Positions 20,825 to 30,739 of a stretch of DNA of 60,000 nt are shown piece by piece (position 1 is the first letter of the stretch; every line of letters begins with the position of its first letter). Origin of the DNA: Adiantum capillus-veneris. Lineage: Eukaryota; Streptophyta; Polypodiopsida; Polypodiales; Pteridaceae. The position numbers and the translations under genes are program-made. The DNA is taken from contig CM043946.1 in the NCBI GenBank assembly GCA_014529385.2, positions 36,298,558-36,358,557 of the forward strand, given 5' to 3'. Below the pieces are notes generated by a model. It searched no databases. It saw only the letters and a list, made by a program, of their open reading frames with translations, and had not been told where the DNA came from.

Positions 20825-21765
20825 TATTTTCTCGAGGGACTTGCCTCCTCCTTTGACATATTTTCTTCGTGAGAGATCTCCTTGTTTTTCTTATTCTTTT
20901 CATCATATGCTTTGCGACGCATATTTTGTTGCTTAATAGTACGATCTTCACATACAAAACATTTTGTATCCCTCAAATAGATCCAACTATTATCAAGGAT
21001 AATCTTTTGTTTGGTCTTATCTGGCATGGTGCATACAATTGGCCGTTCTCCCGAGCGAGGAGCTCTTGCTGCCCCACTCTATGTGCTCCATAGATCATAA
21101 CTCCGGACATGCCAAAGTGGGTTTTAAAGAAATCTCTGATAACAATGTCAAGAGAAGGAGGTGTCTCTAACTTCTCTTCGGGAATTCCACGAATAACAAT
21201 TTTCTTGGAACGTTGCTCCCGTTCCTTCAACTCCTCCACATCCACATTCTCAACATTCTTTGTTTGAACCATAGCTTGCATGAGAGGAACCACATTGTTA
21301 CCACATACATCAGCCCAAGACTTATTTGTACATACATTTTTGATGTCACATACATCCCGACTCATGGTGTCCAATTTCTCCTCTTTCAATACATGGTCAT
21401 GCTCTACTTTGCTCATGCGCTCCTTCAAAGCATTCAAGTCCACAAACGAGTGTTTACATTCCTTGACTTCCTCTTCAAGTTGCATCAAAGGTGTTGTTTG
21501 CATCTCAAGTGTCTTCTTGAGATTCTCATTCTCAACCACAAGTACCCTTAGTGTGCCATTCTCCATTGCAAGTGCTCGTAAGTCTTCGCCTTGTTTGTTT
21601 GCGGTCTCTTGCAACAAAAATAAAAAATGTCATGATCATGGTTTTGGATTTCGTTAGTTGGGTGGCTATGTTGCTATCTACACACTTAGGAGATTTTGGA
21701 TAATTTTCCACAATGGTTGTGGACCTTGTTGAAGAAGAAAAACCCTTGCAAGTGCCGAAAGACAT
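20825..21765 (-). pseudogene. LINE-C ORF1 (coiled-coil / RNA-binding protein)
   Basis: The start at 21765 opens MSFGTCKGFSSSTRS. After a frameshift the 21617-20973 frame supplies a long heptad-like coiled coil (ENGTLRVLVVENENLKKTLE, LKERMSKVEHDHVLKEEK). It then gives an RNA-recognition-like segment with KKIVIRGIPEEK and GVMIYGAHRVGQ. A second frameshift leads to a C-terminal domain (IILDNSWIYLRDTKCFVCED, then RTIKQQNMRRKAYDEKNKKN), closely resembling the end of L1-type ORF1 proteins. ORF1p binds the element's RNA. Two shifts make it a pseudogene. Confidence 0.8.
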
Positions 21766-22004
21766 TGTATGTAAAATAAGAGATGAGAGTCAACTTTCTG
21801 AAACGTGTTCACTTCAAAAATGCTACTATAGAAATGCCTTCCACAACTTTAAATTTTTTTGTCTTTACATCAATGTGTAGAGGGTGTCGTGCTCTTCGAT
21901 TGAGGCTATAGACCACCCAAATCGGAGTTCGGATGAAGAAGTTATGATCAAAAGATTGAACTTCTGTCTACTATTGCAAAAAAACGGCTGCGTTTTTGTT
22001 GAAG

Positions 22005-22006
<2 letters not shown>

Positions 22007-22077
<71 letters not shown>
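22007..22077. repeat. (GA)n microsatellite at the LINE-C 5' end
   Basis: A pure GA tract of about 71 bp, next to the leader of LINE-C. Confidence 0.97.
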
Positions 22078-22080
<3 letters not shown>

Positions 22081-22303
22081 GGTTAGAGGTTGAGAGAGGA
22101 GGGAAGTTGGTGGTGCAATGTGGAGGCGCCAGAGGGGTTGTTGTGGCTCAATAAAATAGTTCCACCTGTCGTCGGTGGTATAGGAGACAATGAGCGGCAT
22201 CTGGTGGTAGTGGGCGACAAGGGTGGAAGAGGGGAAATAGCTCGCTTATTCTCCTTCCCCCAACCATAGATACATAGGCTGATAGGAAATCCCCACCACA
22301 CCA

Positions 22304-22843
22304 CTAAAAGGACACAAGGGAGAACCTAGACTGACAATTGAGCAAGCTTAACCAAATAGGGAACCCACAAACTTCCCTTGCCTTCTTCCACTCATCACAG
22401 TTCACCCGCTTCCCAATGGCAACAATCATTTCTCTCCTTTCTTGTACAATCTCTATAAGCTTAGTTGTATTTAGGGTATTCTCAAAGACTTGACAATTTG
22501 TGGCCTTCCACACATGTTTGAAGTAGCGAAATCTTAAAATTTGTGTGCCGAGAAGAAACGCCTGGCTCTTAAACACCTTCCCCCCCATGAAGAGATCGTT
22601 CCTGTAGAAACCCATCTTCCACATCTTTTGCACCCATTTGCAGATCTTCCCTGCCAAGTCACAGATTGTCGGGCATTCATTGAATAAGTGAGGGAGGTTC
22701 TCACTAGCCTTTCTACATTGTAAGCATCTTTCAAGACAAATACCTCTGGCTAGGACCTTCACCCCAGTAGGCAAGTCTCCCCACAAAGCTTTCCAGAGAA
22801 CGACTTTCAAAGCGTCCAATGTGGTACGATATGTTCTTCGCAA
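22304..22843 (-). pseudogene. LINE-D ORF2 C-terminal zinc-binding domain
   Basis: 179 intact codons after the RT domain. The motif CLQCRKASENLPHLFNEC is followed by W-rich helices (ICKWVQKMWKMGFY, FKHVWKATNCQVFEN). It is an orphan domain without an upstream catalytic part. Confidence 0.75.
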
Positions 22844-23690
22844 TTGTTACCCATTTTGATTATGGCCAGTGCTACTTGCCCCATTCCTTGTTTAGGGGGG
22901 AAAACCACTCCTTTGAGACCATAAGGGAGTTGTACACATCCTTGGTTTGCGGTTTAAGGAAGAGTATGTCCGTAGGCCACCGCCATGCCTTCCACTTGAA
23001 GCTAGACTAGAAGGAAGGCAGCCAATATTTGTCTAGCCATTCTAAGGCTCTACTAGCCAACAGTCTCTCAGTCCCATAAAGGTGGATCTAGGAGGCCAAT
23101 TGGTCTAATCCTTTCTAGCTTCTACATCTGCTTTCCCAAAATTGACTCAGTCGTCAAAGTCCTTTGTTATTGATCTTTGTGGCAACTTCCCTCCAGAATG
23201 GGTTCAAAAGGACAATTCCTACCTTAGAAAGCCAAGGGGACTAGTGATTCATAGAATTATGAAAGTACCTTGTTGTCTCTCCCCATTCAAGGGCCTCTGC
23301 TACTCTAATGCATTTCCTAACAACCTCGCCCATTGTGCTCCTAAGTTTCAGGTTGGACCACCAAGGGGTGAGCAACATGTCATGAAACTCAAGTCCTTTC
23401 CACTAACCACCTTGCAAGCACAATTTGGCCTTGTTGATCGTGGCCTTCGTCATAATAGCCCATGCATGGTCTTGCTTTGTGATTGAAACCACAAACTTCG
23501 CACATTGGGCCTCCACATGAGTATTGGGGTTAATACCCTAATATTTCCTTGCTCTACAGGTCTTCCCAAGGAATCCCACCCCGCCCATTGCCAGGGCGTT
23601 GAGACTTTAGTGTTGTTCTTCCACAAGAATCTTTTTACTGGTTTCAAGAACTTGTTGATGCTACCTTGTTGAGGTAACGAAAATATTCTC
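22304..23690 (-). mobile_element. LINE-D, 5'-truncated L1-like fragment
   Basis: The fragment starts with the post-RT thumb segment FLWKNNTKVSTPWQWAGWDS, then LGRPVEQGNIRVL (23660-23450), and ends with a 179-codon frame (22843-22304). That frame has the zinc-binding zf-RVT region: LWKALWGDLPTGVKVLARGI, then CLQCRKASENLPHLFNECP, a C-x2-C...H-x4-C set. This block is typical of plant L1-like LINEs and different from LINE-A/C. The stretch between the two pieces is degraded. Confidence 0.78.
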
Positions 23691-23739
23691 GTCGTGTTAT
23701 TGCCATCAAGATTATTTCCACATGGAGAAAACAACAACA

Positions 23740-23812
23740 ACACCCACCCACCCACCCAAACATCCCCCCCGAAACAACAACAGCACCCACCCACCCACCC
23801 ACCCACCCACCC
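23740..23812. repeat. (CCCA)n simple repeat
   Basis: Two blocks of ACCC repeats separated by AAACATCCCCCCCGAAACAA. It lies between LINE-D and copia-2. Confidence 0.93.
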
Positions 23813-23862
23813 AAGACCCGAATCAAATGCATAAGTGAAGGGTGAGTTTAGAAAATGAAATG

Positions 23863-24050
23863 TGATGTGCCTAGATGGTGAGTGCAAGAGAGAGGAAGGA
23901 GAAGGGGGAAGGGGATGCAGAGTACACAAAGTTATTTTGGTGGATCTTGAGAGAGTAATATCTCTCTCCTTCTTATTTGCTATATGAACAAAAGAATAAG
24001 TGGGCGGTTGCCCTCTCGGCCATAACCGGCCACAGGCCTGAAACCCAACA
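23863..24050 (-). repeat. copia-2 left LTR (3' LTR)
   Basis: On the minus strand it begins TGTTGGGTTTCAGGCC and ends GGCACATCA, with TG...CA ends. It differs from the right copy at roughly one base in twelve, plus small indels. Confidence 0.92.
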
Positions 24051-24144
24051 ATCTCACACTTGAAGGCCAGTGTGGCCCAAGTGGCTAAATAATGTGGGGG
24101 TTACTATGTACAAATGTAAAAAACCGTGAAGCATGACTGTAGCT

Positions 24145-24768
24145 TCACCCTACGTCCATCATCTCTATGCAATGTGCGAATCGCTCTGAGGCTAGGCTCT
24201 TTGTTAGAGCATCTACTGGGTTTTCATCTGTGTGAACTTTGACTAACTCAATGCGTTTGCTAGCCAAAATATCCCGTACCACATGATACCTGAACTCTAT
24301 ATGTTTCGACTTGGAGTGAAACACGGGGTTCTTTGCTAATGCAATTGCACTTTGACTATCGCAATGTAGCACTGAAATCTGATTTATACCAAAATCTTCC
24401 TCTAGACAAGATAACCACACAGCTTCCTTACTGGAACTAGAAACTGCAACATACTCTGCCTCAGTGGTGGAAGATGAAGTGCAATTCTGGATACATGACC
24501 TCCAAGAAACTACCGCTCCAGCGAACAAGAAAACGTAGCCAAATTTGGATTGCTTAGTGTCCACACAACCCGCATAATCCAAATCAGTGTATCCAACTAT
24601 GGATGCATCACTGTTTCCAAAGCGTAAGCACTTTCCAGTTGAGCCCTTGACGTATCTCAAGATGTGCTTCACTGCTTCCCAATGCTTCATGCGTGGATTT
24701 TCCATAAACCTGCTGACCACTCCCACTGCATATGCAATGTCTGGCCGTGTGCTAACCATGGCGAACAT
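24145..24768 (-). CDS. copia-2 RNase H domain (intact frame)
   Basis: A 207-codon open frame with the complete copia RNase H set: STRPDIAYAVGVVSRF, then YTDLDYAGCVDTKQSKFGYV, SSSTTEAEYVAVSSSSKEA, LHCDSQSAIALAKNP and FHSKSKHIEFRYHVVRD. The acidic D-E-D residues are present (the first as DLDYAG, an L for the usual S or A). RNase H removes the RNA template during reverse transcription. It has no full-length Pol upstream because the RT carries a stop. Confidence 0.85.
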   Translation of the reverse strand: MFAMVSTRPDIAYAVGVVSRFMENPRMKHWEAVKHILRYVKGSTGKCLRFGNSDASIVGYTDLDYAGCVDTKQSKFGYVFLFAGAVVSWRSCIQNCTSSSTTEAEYVAVSSSSKEAVWLSCLEEDFGINQISVLHCDSQSAIALAKNPVFHSKSKHIEFRYHVVRDILASKRIELVKVHTDENPVDALTKSLASERFAHCIEMMDVG

Positions 24769-24820
24769 AAGACTACCAATTGTCGAAGAATACGCCTTTT
24801 CAGCATTCGATTTGGGACAA

Positions 24821-25700
24821 TCATTGCTTGCTAAGTTTTTCGTATACAGCCATAGGGGTACTCAATGCTTTTCCCCCTTGCATACCAAAATATTGCAAGA
24901 CTTTGTGAATATACTCTTCCTGCGAAAGGTCAAGTATACCACGTTTGTGATCTCTCTTGATACGCATACCAAGAAAGTGATGTGCATCACCCAAATCTTT
25001 CATAGAAAACTGTTTGCTTGAGGCATCCTTGAGAAGTGCAATCTCATCTTTTGACTTATTGGCTATGAGCATATCATCCACTTACAAAATCAAAATGATG
25101 AGGGAACCATCGTTCAACCTCTTTGTGTACAAGCAGTGATCCTCTTGTCTCCATATGTAACCCTGGGAATGAATATACTTATCAAATTTGATGTACCATT
25201 GCCTTGAGCCTTGCTTTAATCCATACAAATCTTTCTTGAGTCTACACACCAGCTCTACCCTTTTTGGCTTCTCAAGCTTTATTGCAAAACCCTCTGGCTG
25301 TTTCATGTAAAAATCTTCTTCAAGATCCCCATAAAGAAACACTATCTTCACATCCATTTGGACCAATTCCAAGTCCTCGATCGCTACTAGACCAAGCACA
25401 AGACACAATGTAGCCATCTTGACCACTGGAGAAAAGATTTCATCGAATTCAGCGCCTTTTGTTTGCTTGAACCCTTTGGCAACCAATCTTGCCTTATACT
25501 TAGGCTTGAGATCATCTGTGATATACTTTTTCTTGTACACCCATTTGCATGGCAATGCTTGTTTACCCGTAGGTAACTCTATCAATTACCAAGTTTCATT
25601 GGCTAAAATTGACTTATACTCAGATTGCATAGTCTCTTCCCACTTCACGCTATCATCCATTTGAATGGCCTCTTTGTAGCAAGTGGATTCAATGCAATCA
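24821..25700 (-). pseudogene. copia-2 reverse transcriptase, stop in the catalytic box
   Basis: The 25585-25082 frame holds LPCKWVYKKKYITDDLKPKY, AEFDEIFSPVVKMATL, VQMDVKIVFLYGDLEEDFYM and CRLKKDLYGLKQGSRQWY. It ends at a stop exactly where the tyrosine of YVDD should be. The next frame begins VDDMLIANKSKDEI and continues to FSMKDLGDAHHFLGMRI. The second conserved position reads MDVKIVFLYG instead of MDVKTAFLHG. The nonsense change alone would kill Pol. Confidence 0.88.
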
Positions 25701-25739
25701 GTGACTAGCAAGTAGTCCATGGAAAACTAGATTTCACTA

Positions 25740-26900
25740 GTTTTGCTCGTGCGTTGCTCACTGAGGAGATTTGACGTCAATCTCTTGATGCGAGTGGGCA
25801 TGGTGATTCATATGTGGCTAGTGGCAATTCTGACAAGCAAAAGTAGTATGGTCTTAGCTGCGGTTGTTCACAGGATCGCAAGCAAGGTCGTAGCAAGAGT
25901 CACCGCAAAGACATGCACAATGCAAAGACATGCAAAATGTAGAGTCTTACTACTACCATAAAGAGGGACACTTGAAGAAAGATTTCCACACAATGCAGCG
26001 TGATAAGGGCAAAGAGAAAGCAAAGTCTGACAAACCTAAAAGCATCATGAAAATTGAAGAGCTTAATATGGTTGAGTCTCTAGCCATTGAAAATGTTTTT
26101 GAAGTGTCAAATGATGTGTTAATTTTACATCGTATTTGAGTTATGATGCATTGTTAGCTCATGATGAGTGCTATGTGCAGAATTGGATTGTGGACTCGGG
26201 TGCCTTTCATGTGACTCCTCACAAGGAGTGGTTTTCTACGTACATTGTTACACATGGCACAGTGAAGCTAGGCGATTCTTATGAGCTTGATATATGCGGT
26301 GTGGGCAGCATCAAGTTTTCTATAAGTAATGGCACTGAGTTTAAGTTAGATAATGTCAGACATGTACCCAAATTGACAAAGAGTTTGATGTCAGTTGGAC
26401 AGCTGGATGATTTACGTTACACTACCATATTTGCTCATGGTTCTTGGATTAACAAGAAGGGAAATTTGGTCATGCTTAAAGGCTAGAAGTCTGGCTCATT
26501 GTACTCACCTTATGTCTCTTCTGTGAAAGAGAATTCTATTTTTGGAGCGGAGCTGCCGTCTACAGAGTTATGGCATAGCCGGCTAGGACATATGAGTCAA
26601 AAGGGAATGAAAGTCTTGTAGCGTTCTGGTTATAACCCTGTGCTAAATTACTCTAACTTCTCTTTATGTGAGCATTGTATCTATGGAAAACAAACTAAGT
26701 TGACATCAGCGCCTTTGGACAAGGAGTTAGGGAGTCCTTTAGATCTCGTTCATAGCGACTTGTGCGGACCTATGTCAGTCAAGTCTCTAGGGGGAGCGTT
26801 ATACTTTCTAACATTCATAGACGACTCTACTAGAAAGGTGTGGGTTTATCTCTTGAAGCAGAAGAATGACGTCTTTAGTGTCTTTCAGAAGTTCTTATGA
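25740..26900 (+). pseudogene. inverted copia-2 segment: gag 3' end, protease, pre-integrase, integrase start
   Basis: On the strand opposite to RT/RNase H: a decayed zinc knuckle (YYYHKEGHLKKD) at 25935-25985, protease VDSGAFHVTPHKEWFS (26136-26486) with the catalytic DSGA, the pre-integrase motif LWHSRLGHMSQKGMK near 26570, then CIYGKQTKLTS and DLVHSDLCGPMS. Integrase continues to LTFIDDSTRKVWVYLLKQKN, with the first catalytic aspartates at about 26760 and 26820. The order reads correctly 5'-3' on plus, so the block was inverted as a unit. One stop (near 26620) and frame changes are present. Confidence 0.85.
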
Positions 26901-26949
26901 TTCCTATCCGACTAGGAGGCCTGCACGCCGTGGTTGTGTGATCCACGTG

Positions 26950-26965
26950 AAGCTATGATACCACT
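26950..26965 (-). promoter_or_regulatory. copia-2 primer-binding site (initiator tRNA-Met type)
   Basis: Directly inside the 5' LTR the minus strand reads AGTGGTATCATAGC. This matches the usual plant copia PBS TGGTATCAGAGC with one substitution. Confidence 0.8.
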
Positions 26966-27154
26966 TGATGTGCCTAGATGGTGAGTGCAAGAGAGAGGAA
27001 GGAGAAATGGGAAGGGGATGCAGAGTACACAAAGTTCTTTTAGTGGGGCTTGAGAGAGTAATATCTCTCTCCTCCTTATTTGCTATATGAACAAAAGAAT
27101 GAGTGGGCGGTCGCCTACCCGGCCATAATCGACCACGGGCCTAAAAACCCAACA
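26966..27154 (-). repeat. copia-2 right LTR (5' LTR)
   Basis: The minus strand begins TGTTGGGTTTTTAGGCCC and ends GGCACATCA. It is followed inward by the PBS and outward by the AAATG target duplication. Confidence 0.92.
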
Positions 27155-27426
27155 AAATGTCCAATGAAAATGTAAAATCAAAACATTTTTCTTGTCCATA
27201 TAAAGAGGTGAGGAGTGTACAGTGACTTCAACATTTGTATTCATTACCTTTCTCTTAGCTTTTATTCTCTTTAGAGTTTCTTTGCACTATGTAAAAGGAT
27301 TGAATTTATTTATTTTGAAGCCAGTAGGGGTACCAGCTGGAAAAGGGAAGGGATAGAGGTCGAGAGGAAAGTGGAGGGAAGAGGGGGATAGACCATGTCC
27401 AAGGCATGCCCCTCTCTTTTCATTCA

Positions 27427-27430
<4 letters not shown>

Positions 27431-27500
<70 letters not shown>
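27431..27500. repeat. (TC)n microsatellite
   Basis: A pure TC tract of about 70 bp in non-coding sequence. Confidence 0.97.
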
Positions 27501-27501
<1 letters not shown>

Positions 27502-27962
27502 GCCACTAATGGCTCGTGCCCTGCTCTACCTCGGCCTGCTAACGCAAAAATTGCTCGAGTCTTTCTATCTCTTCTCTCTTGGCTATTTGGTTAACAAGAT
27601 CGGTCAAAATGCACAAGGTTTTCTTGGCTAGCTTGCTATGAAAGGTTGCAATACTACTCAATAGGTGAATGGGATAAAACTTTAAACACCCAAATTTCAA
27701 GGTTTTTGAAACTAGACCTTTAGTGTGCTCTTATATCTAACGTTGCGGGTTTTTCTCATTGACATTGGCAAAAATGTCCAGCTATTTTAATTTTTGTTGT
27801 TTAAACTATCATGACTGTCATTGTTGTGTATTCTTAATGTGTTTATTCAATTAAGACTACGTAATCATTAGAATTATTGCCAACTACTATGTAATGAGAA
27901 GTCGTGATAAGAGGGGGGAGAGAACAAGGGCAATATGGCCTCCTCATCTCAATTAAAAAAAG

Positions 27963-28005
<43 letters not shown>

Positions 28006-28369
28006 CATTTTTAGTGAGAAGAGCATCAATAGGAGCAAGCACAAGTCATATCAAAGCTAAATAAGGTTTGATTAGTTCAATAGATAGCACATCATTGAAG
28101 GAAGGATGGAAGCAACAATCACAAAAACATTGATCTTGTCCATATCATCACATACTAAACACATGTTTTACACCTTTTACTATACTTATAGATCTAGCAC
28201 ATCGTTGCCCCTACCCTAGATATTGAAATACTCTCGGGCACTATATAGCCCCGAACCCTGAGCACATATACATAAGAAGGCATTGCCTTTCATGAGTCGG
28301 CTTGTACATGCAATCCTAGATGTACATACTATCGTTGAATGAAAGGCACCCGAGATTAAGAAAATTTGA
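27501..28369. other. no gene seen; contains (GT)n 27964-28004
   Basis: Low-coding sequence. A 41-bp GT tract lies in an otherwise unremarkable AT-rich stretch. Confidence 0.55.
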
Positions 28370-28822
28370 GCTACAAAGGGCATACTATCTTTTGTGGCAC
28401 TTTGAGTTGCTAAGATCAAGAGAATGAGATGTGAAGAGAAAATAGCATTACATGAGGCTAGTGGGATTAACCTCTTGACGAGATAAACTGGCCAAAGGAA
28501 AAACACCAACCAAATATTTGCCAGGCACTCTATAAAGTTGCACTCTGTTCACACATGCAAAGGCGTGCCCTTACTTTCAAGAGTTAACTTCTATATAAAA
28601 TTTTTGATGTAATCATTTATTATTAAATTCAAAAGTACTTAATCTAAACTACAAAGGACCTGCAATCTATTTTGGCAACCTAAAATGCTAAGCTAACCAT
28701 CAGTAAGGGAATGTGATGTGAAGAGTATTAATATAGCATCATGGATTATGCTAGTGGGATTGAACCCTTGACAAGACAAAACGGCCAAAGAGAAAACATC
28801 TTCTAAACTACCTGTCGCACTA
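28370..28822 (-). repeat. two related ~150-bp blocks, possibly tRNA-derived SINE copies
   Basis: The blocks at about 28370-28520 and 28650-28820 share CTACAAAGG, GATGTGAAGAG and CTAGTGGGATT, then an (A)CCTCTTGACGAGA or ACCCTTGACAAGAC segment, then GGCCAAAG(A/G)(A/G)AAAAC. On the minus strand the second copy contains GGGTTCAATCCCAC, a perfect RNA polymerase III B-box. The first copy has a damaged version. A-box placement is unconvincing, so SINE status is tentative. Confidence 0.4.
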
Positions 28823-28824
28823 GA

Positions 28825-29102
28825 GGGTGAAAGCATGTTAACCTGTCATGCTTTTTCATGTCCCGGACAATGCTAACTAGCACAATTTTAACATATGCTA
28901 ACTAGTACAAGAACTTGAGCTACATCTCCAAGATCTATGACATATGATATATCAATAGAAAGCACTTGAAACAAGGAATCCAAATGTACAACCACCGACA
29001 AATTTTGGTATTATTTGTAAAAAATTTACTGGCCGCCCAACTTTTCAAAGATGAAACTGCTAACTAACACAAAAAGCGCGACAGGTTAACATGCTTTCAC
29101 CC
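28825..29102. mobile_element. MITE-like element, 278 bp
   Basis: Terminal inverted repeats of about 33 bp: the left end starts GGGTGAAAGCATGTTAACCT and the right end is its complement, extended by a shared GCTTTTT. It is flanked by TAGA on both sides (28821-28824 and 29103-29106), a candidate 4-bp target duplication. The interior is non-coding and contains repeated GCTAACTAG(C/T)AC motifs. The superfamily is uncertain. Confidence 0.78.
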
Positions 29103-29211
29103 TAGAGCAATCAGGTGTGGCACTTTAGTTGATGGCATAGTCACAAGAAGATTTAGAAATTTTCTCATGTAGAAAAATGGAGTCTTTTCCAGTGTTTTTC
29201 ATACAATGAAT

Positions 29212-29366
29212 AACATCATGAGCTTTTGCTCGAAAGGCACCGCATACCTAACTAGGTACGATTGGGGGCAAAGGACCCCCGGCCCCCCCGCCGGGCCGGC
29301 GGTCCCCAACCCCCAATCGTACCTAGCTAGGTATGCGGTGCCTCCCTCACAGAAGCTCATGATGTT
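29212..29366. repeat. 155-bp GC-rich palindrome / foldback element
   Basis: The outer arms AACATCATGAGCTT and AAGCTCATGATGTT enclose a strong inner inverted repeat (GGCACCGCATACCTAACTAG on the left, with GGTACGATTGGGGG following). This surrounds a G/C-only loop of about 30 nt (29275-29305). The arms contain a nested palindrome, ACCTAGCTAGGT. GC content is far above the flanks. No protein is encoded. Confidence 0.88.
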
Positions 29367-30690
29367 GAGGTAAGTCAGAATGTGGGAATTATTGTGAGAA
29401 TTTGTCCAAAACTTCTTGTGAGTTCCAACCCATTGTGCAAAAACCAATGGAGAAACTATGATAGGTCTACAAGACCTCTACATCCCGCGCTTGAGAACTC
29501 ATAACAAGAAAAGTTCAATCTACATTTCATCTAGAAGATGCAAGTGGACTATACACCACTCTCTCTGGCAGGCATAAACACAAAGTACTGGTGGATGTTA
29601 AAAAGAAACTAGTGGAGAGTGGCGGTCTCCTATTGAGAGGAAGTTGGAAGTAGCAGTAGGGCCCTTCCTTGACTATTCATATGGTGAGGGCCTTGGTGAA
29701 TCTTATAGAAGTTGGCAATTCTAGTACAAGATCTGAGTGAATGTGAAGGTGTGAACAAGTTGTGGAGATGGCAAAGAAAACACTAGCTATCAACAGTACA
29801 TTATGTATGTATAAAATTGGGAAACTAATGAGCCGCCTTTAGACTCCTACCAAGAAGCCTCAATTGATGATGCAAAGGAAGGGACTTTTCTTTCACTGAC
29901 GATAGATTTTATTGCCCCTTCCTCCCCAATTTGTGCAACCTTTCATCTAGGCACATCCCTCCCTACCTCTATCCTTGTTGCAGCAGCTTCATCTACTGCA
30001 AGAATGACAGGACTCTGATTTCAATCCATTGAATTCTTTGAGAAATCTATGGATGACAAAGATGCGGTGTCTGCTCTTCTGAGAAGTGGTATGCACTCCT
30101 GGATGCCGATCCCTCATAGGTTCATCAAGAAGTAGAGTTTGAGTCTACATTCTACAACAAGGCAGCCAAATGGCTAGCCAAGTATCTGGACACAAAAGAA
30201 GAGGGATGTGGAGCCTTGCATTTGAAAGTAGTTGCGGTATTGGACTGTGTTGTGAGCAAATATATTAGCTACAAGCAAAGGAGGTGCAAAGTTTGATAGC
30301 TAGCGTCACCACCAAAATTCAAGGGAACAAGCTAAGCCCTTGCGAAGCATCACAAAGCATGCATTCACAATACTACGACAAAGGAGTGTTCGCAATAAAT
30401 CTTTTCTCCAAGCAAGGAGAAAAAGATATGGATTTTTCATCAGTATTAACACTAAAATGTTTACAAATTTACTAGTTTTCTTCAAGACGTGTTTGAACTA
30501 TAGCCCAGGAAATGGAATTTTCGCTAGCTCAGAATACACCAAAAATGAGTTTCCTTGTGCAATTGATAATGCATATATATTGCAAGCCATTCTCAGGGAG
30601 CAATATGGAATTTTGAGGCATGCTAGCTACACCATAAGAACAGTTGCATGCACAAGATACTCAAGCATTTAACTTGATAAGCAAACACAT
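29367..30690. other. mostly featureless; one weak coding-like trace
   Basis: No domain could be assigned. On the plus strand 30070-30296 reads WYALLDADPS, a stop, then EVEFESTFYNKAAKWLAKYL. It ends KYISYKQRRCKV before a stop and looks protein-like in composition, but its family is unknown to me. It could be an exon remnant or an old transposon piece. Confidence 0.3.
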
Positions 30691-30695
30691 GGGAC

Positions 30696-30698
<3 letters not shown>

Positions 30699-30735
<37 letters not shown>
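30699..30735. repeat. (GA)n tract at the 3' end of a LINE-A copy
   Basis: A pure GA run that passes directly into GATGAAATGTTATATTAACG, the terminal sequence of LINE-A on the minus strand. Confidence 0.95.

Positions 30736-30739
<4 letters not shown>

Larger units (their letters stand above)
17846..22080 (-). mobile_element. LINE-C, non-LTR retrotransposon (decayed)
   Basis: The minus strand carries ORF1 (21765-20825), the ORF2 endonuclease (20790-19892), RT (19467-18540) and the C-terminal region (to about 17846), in the canonical LINE order. It is interrupted by many frameshifts. The family is related to LINE-A: it has a similar RT block (CCFVDFKKAFDMIPCRNLWR versus [20 protein letters not shown]) and the same coiled-coil ORF1. 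Its 5' leader begins at a (GA)n tract (22007-22077). Confidence 0.85.
23863..27154 (-). mobile_element. copia-2: Ty1/copia element with both LTRs, TSD and an inverted core
   Basis: Two similar LTRs (23863-24050, 188 bp; 26966-27154, 189 bp) are flanked by the 5-bp direct repeat AAATG (23858-23862 and 27155-27159). A primer-binding site at the right LTR fixes minus-strand transcription. RT and RNase H (25700-24145) follow that orientation. The protease, pre-integrase and integrase start (about 25740-26900) instead read on the plus strand, so the middle is inverted. The N-terminal part of gag and the C-terminal part of integrase are missing. At 3.3 kb it is well below the ~5 kb of intact copia elements. 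Confidence 0.9.

Noticed and set aside
24587-25021. 144-aa plus-strand frame
   Set aside because: Antisense shadow of the copia-2 RT/RNase H.
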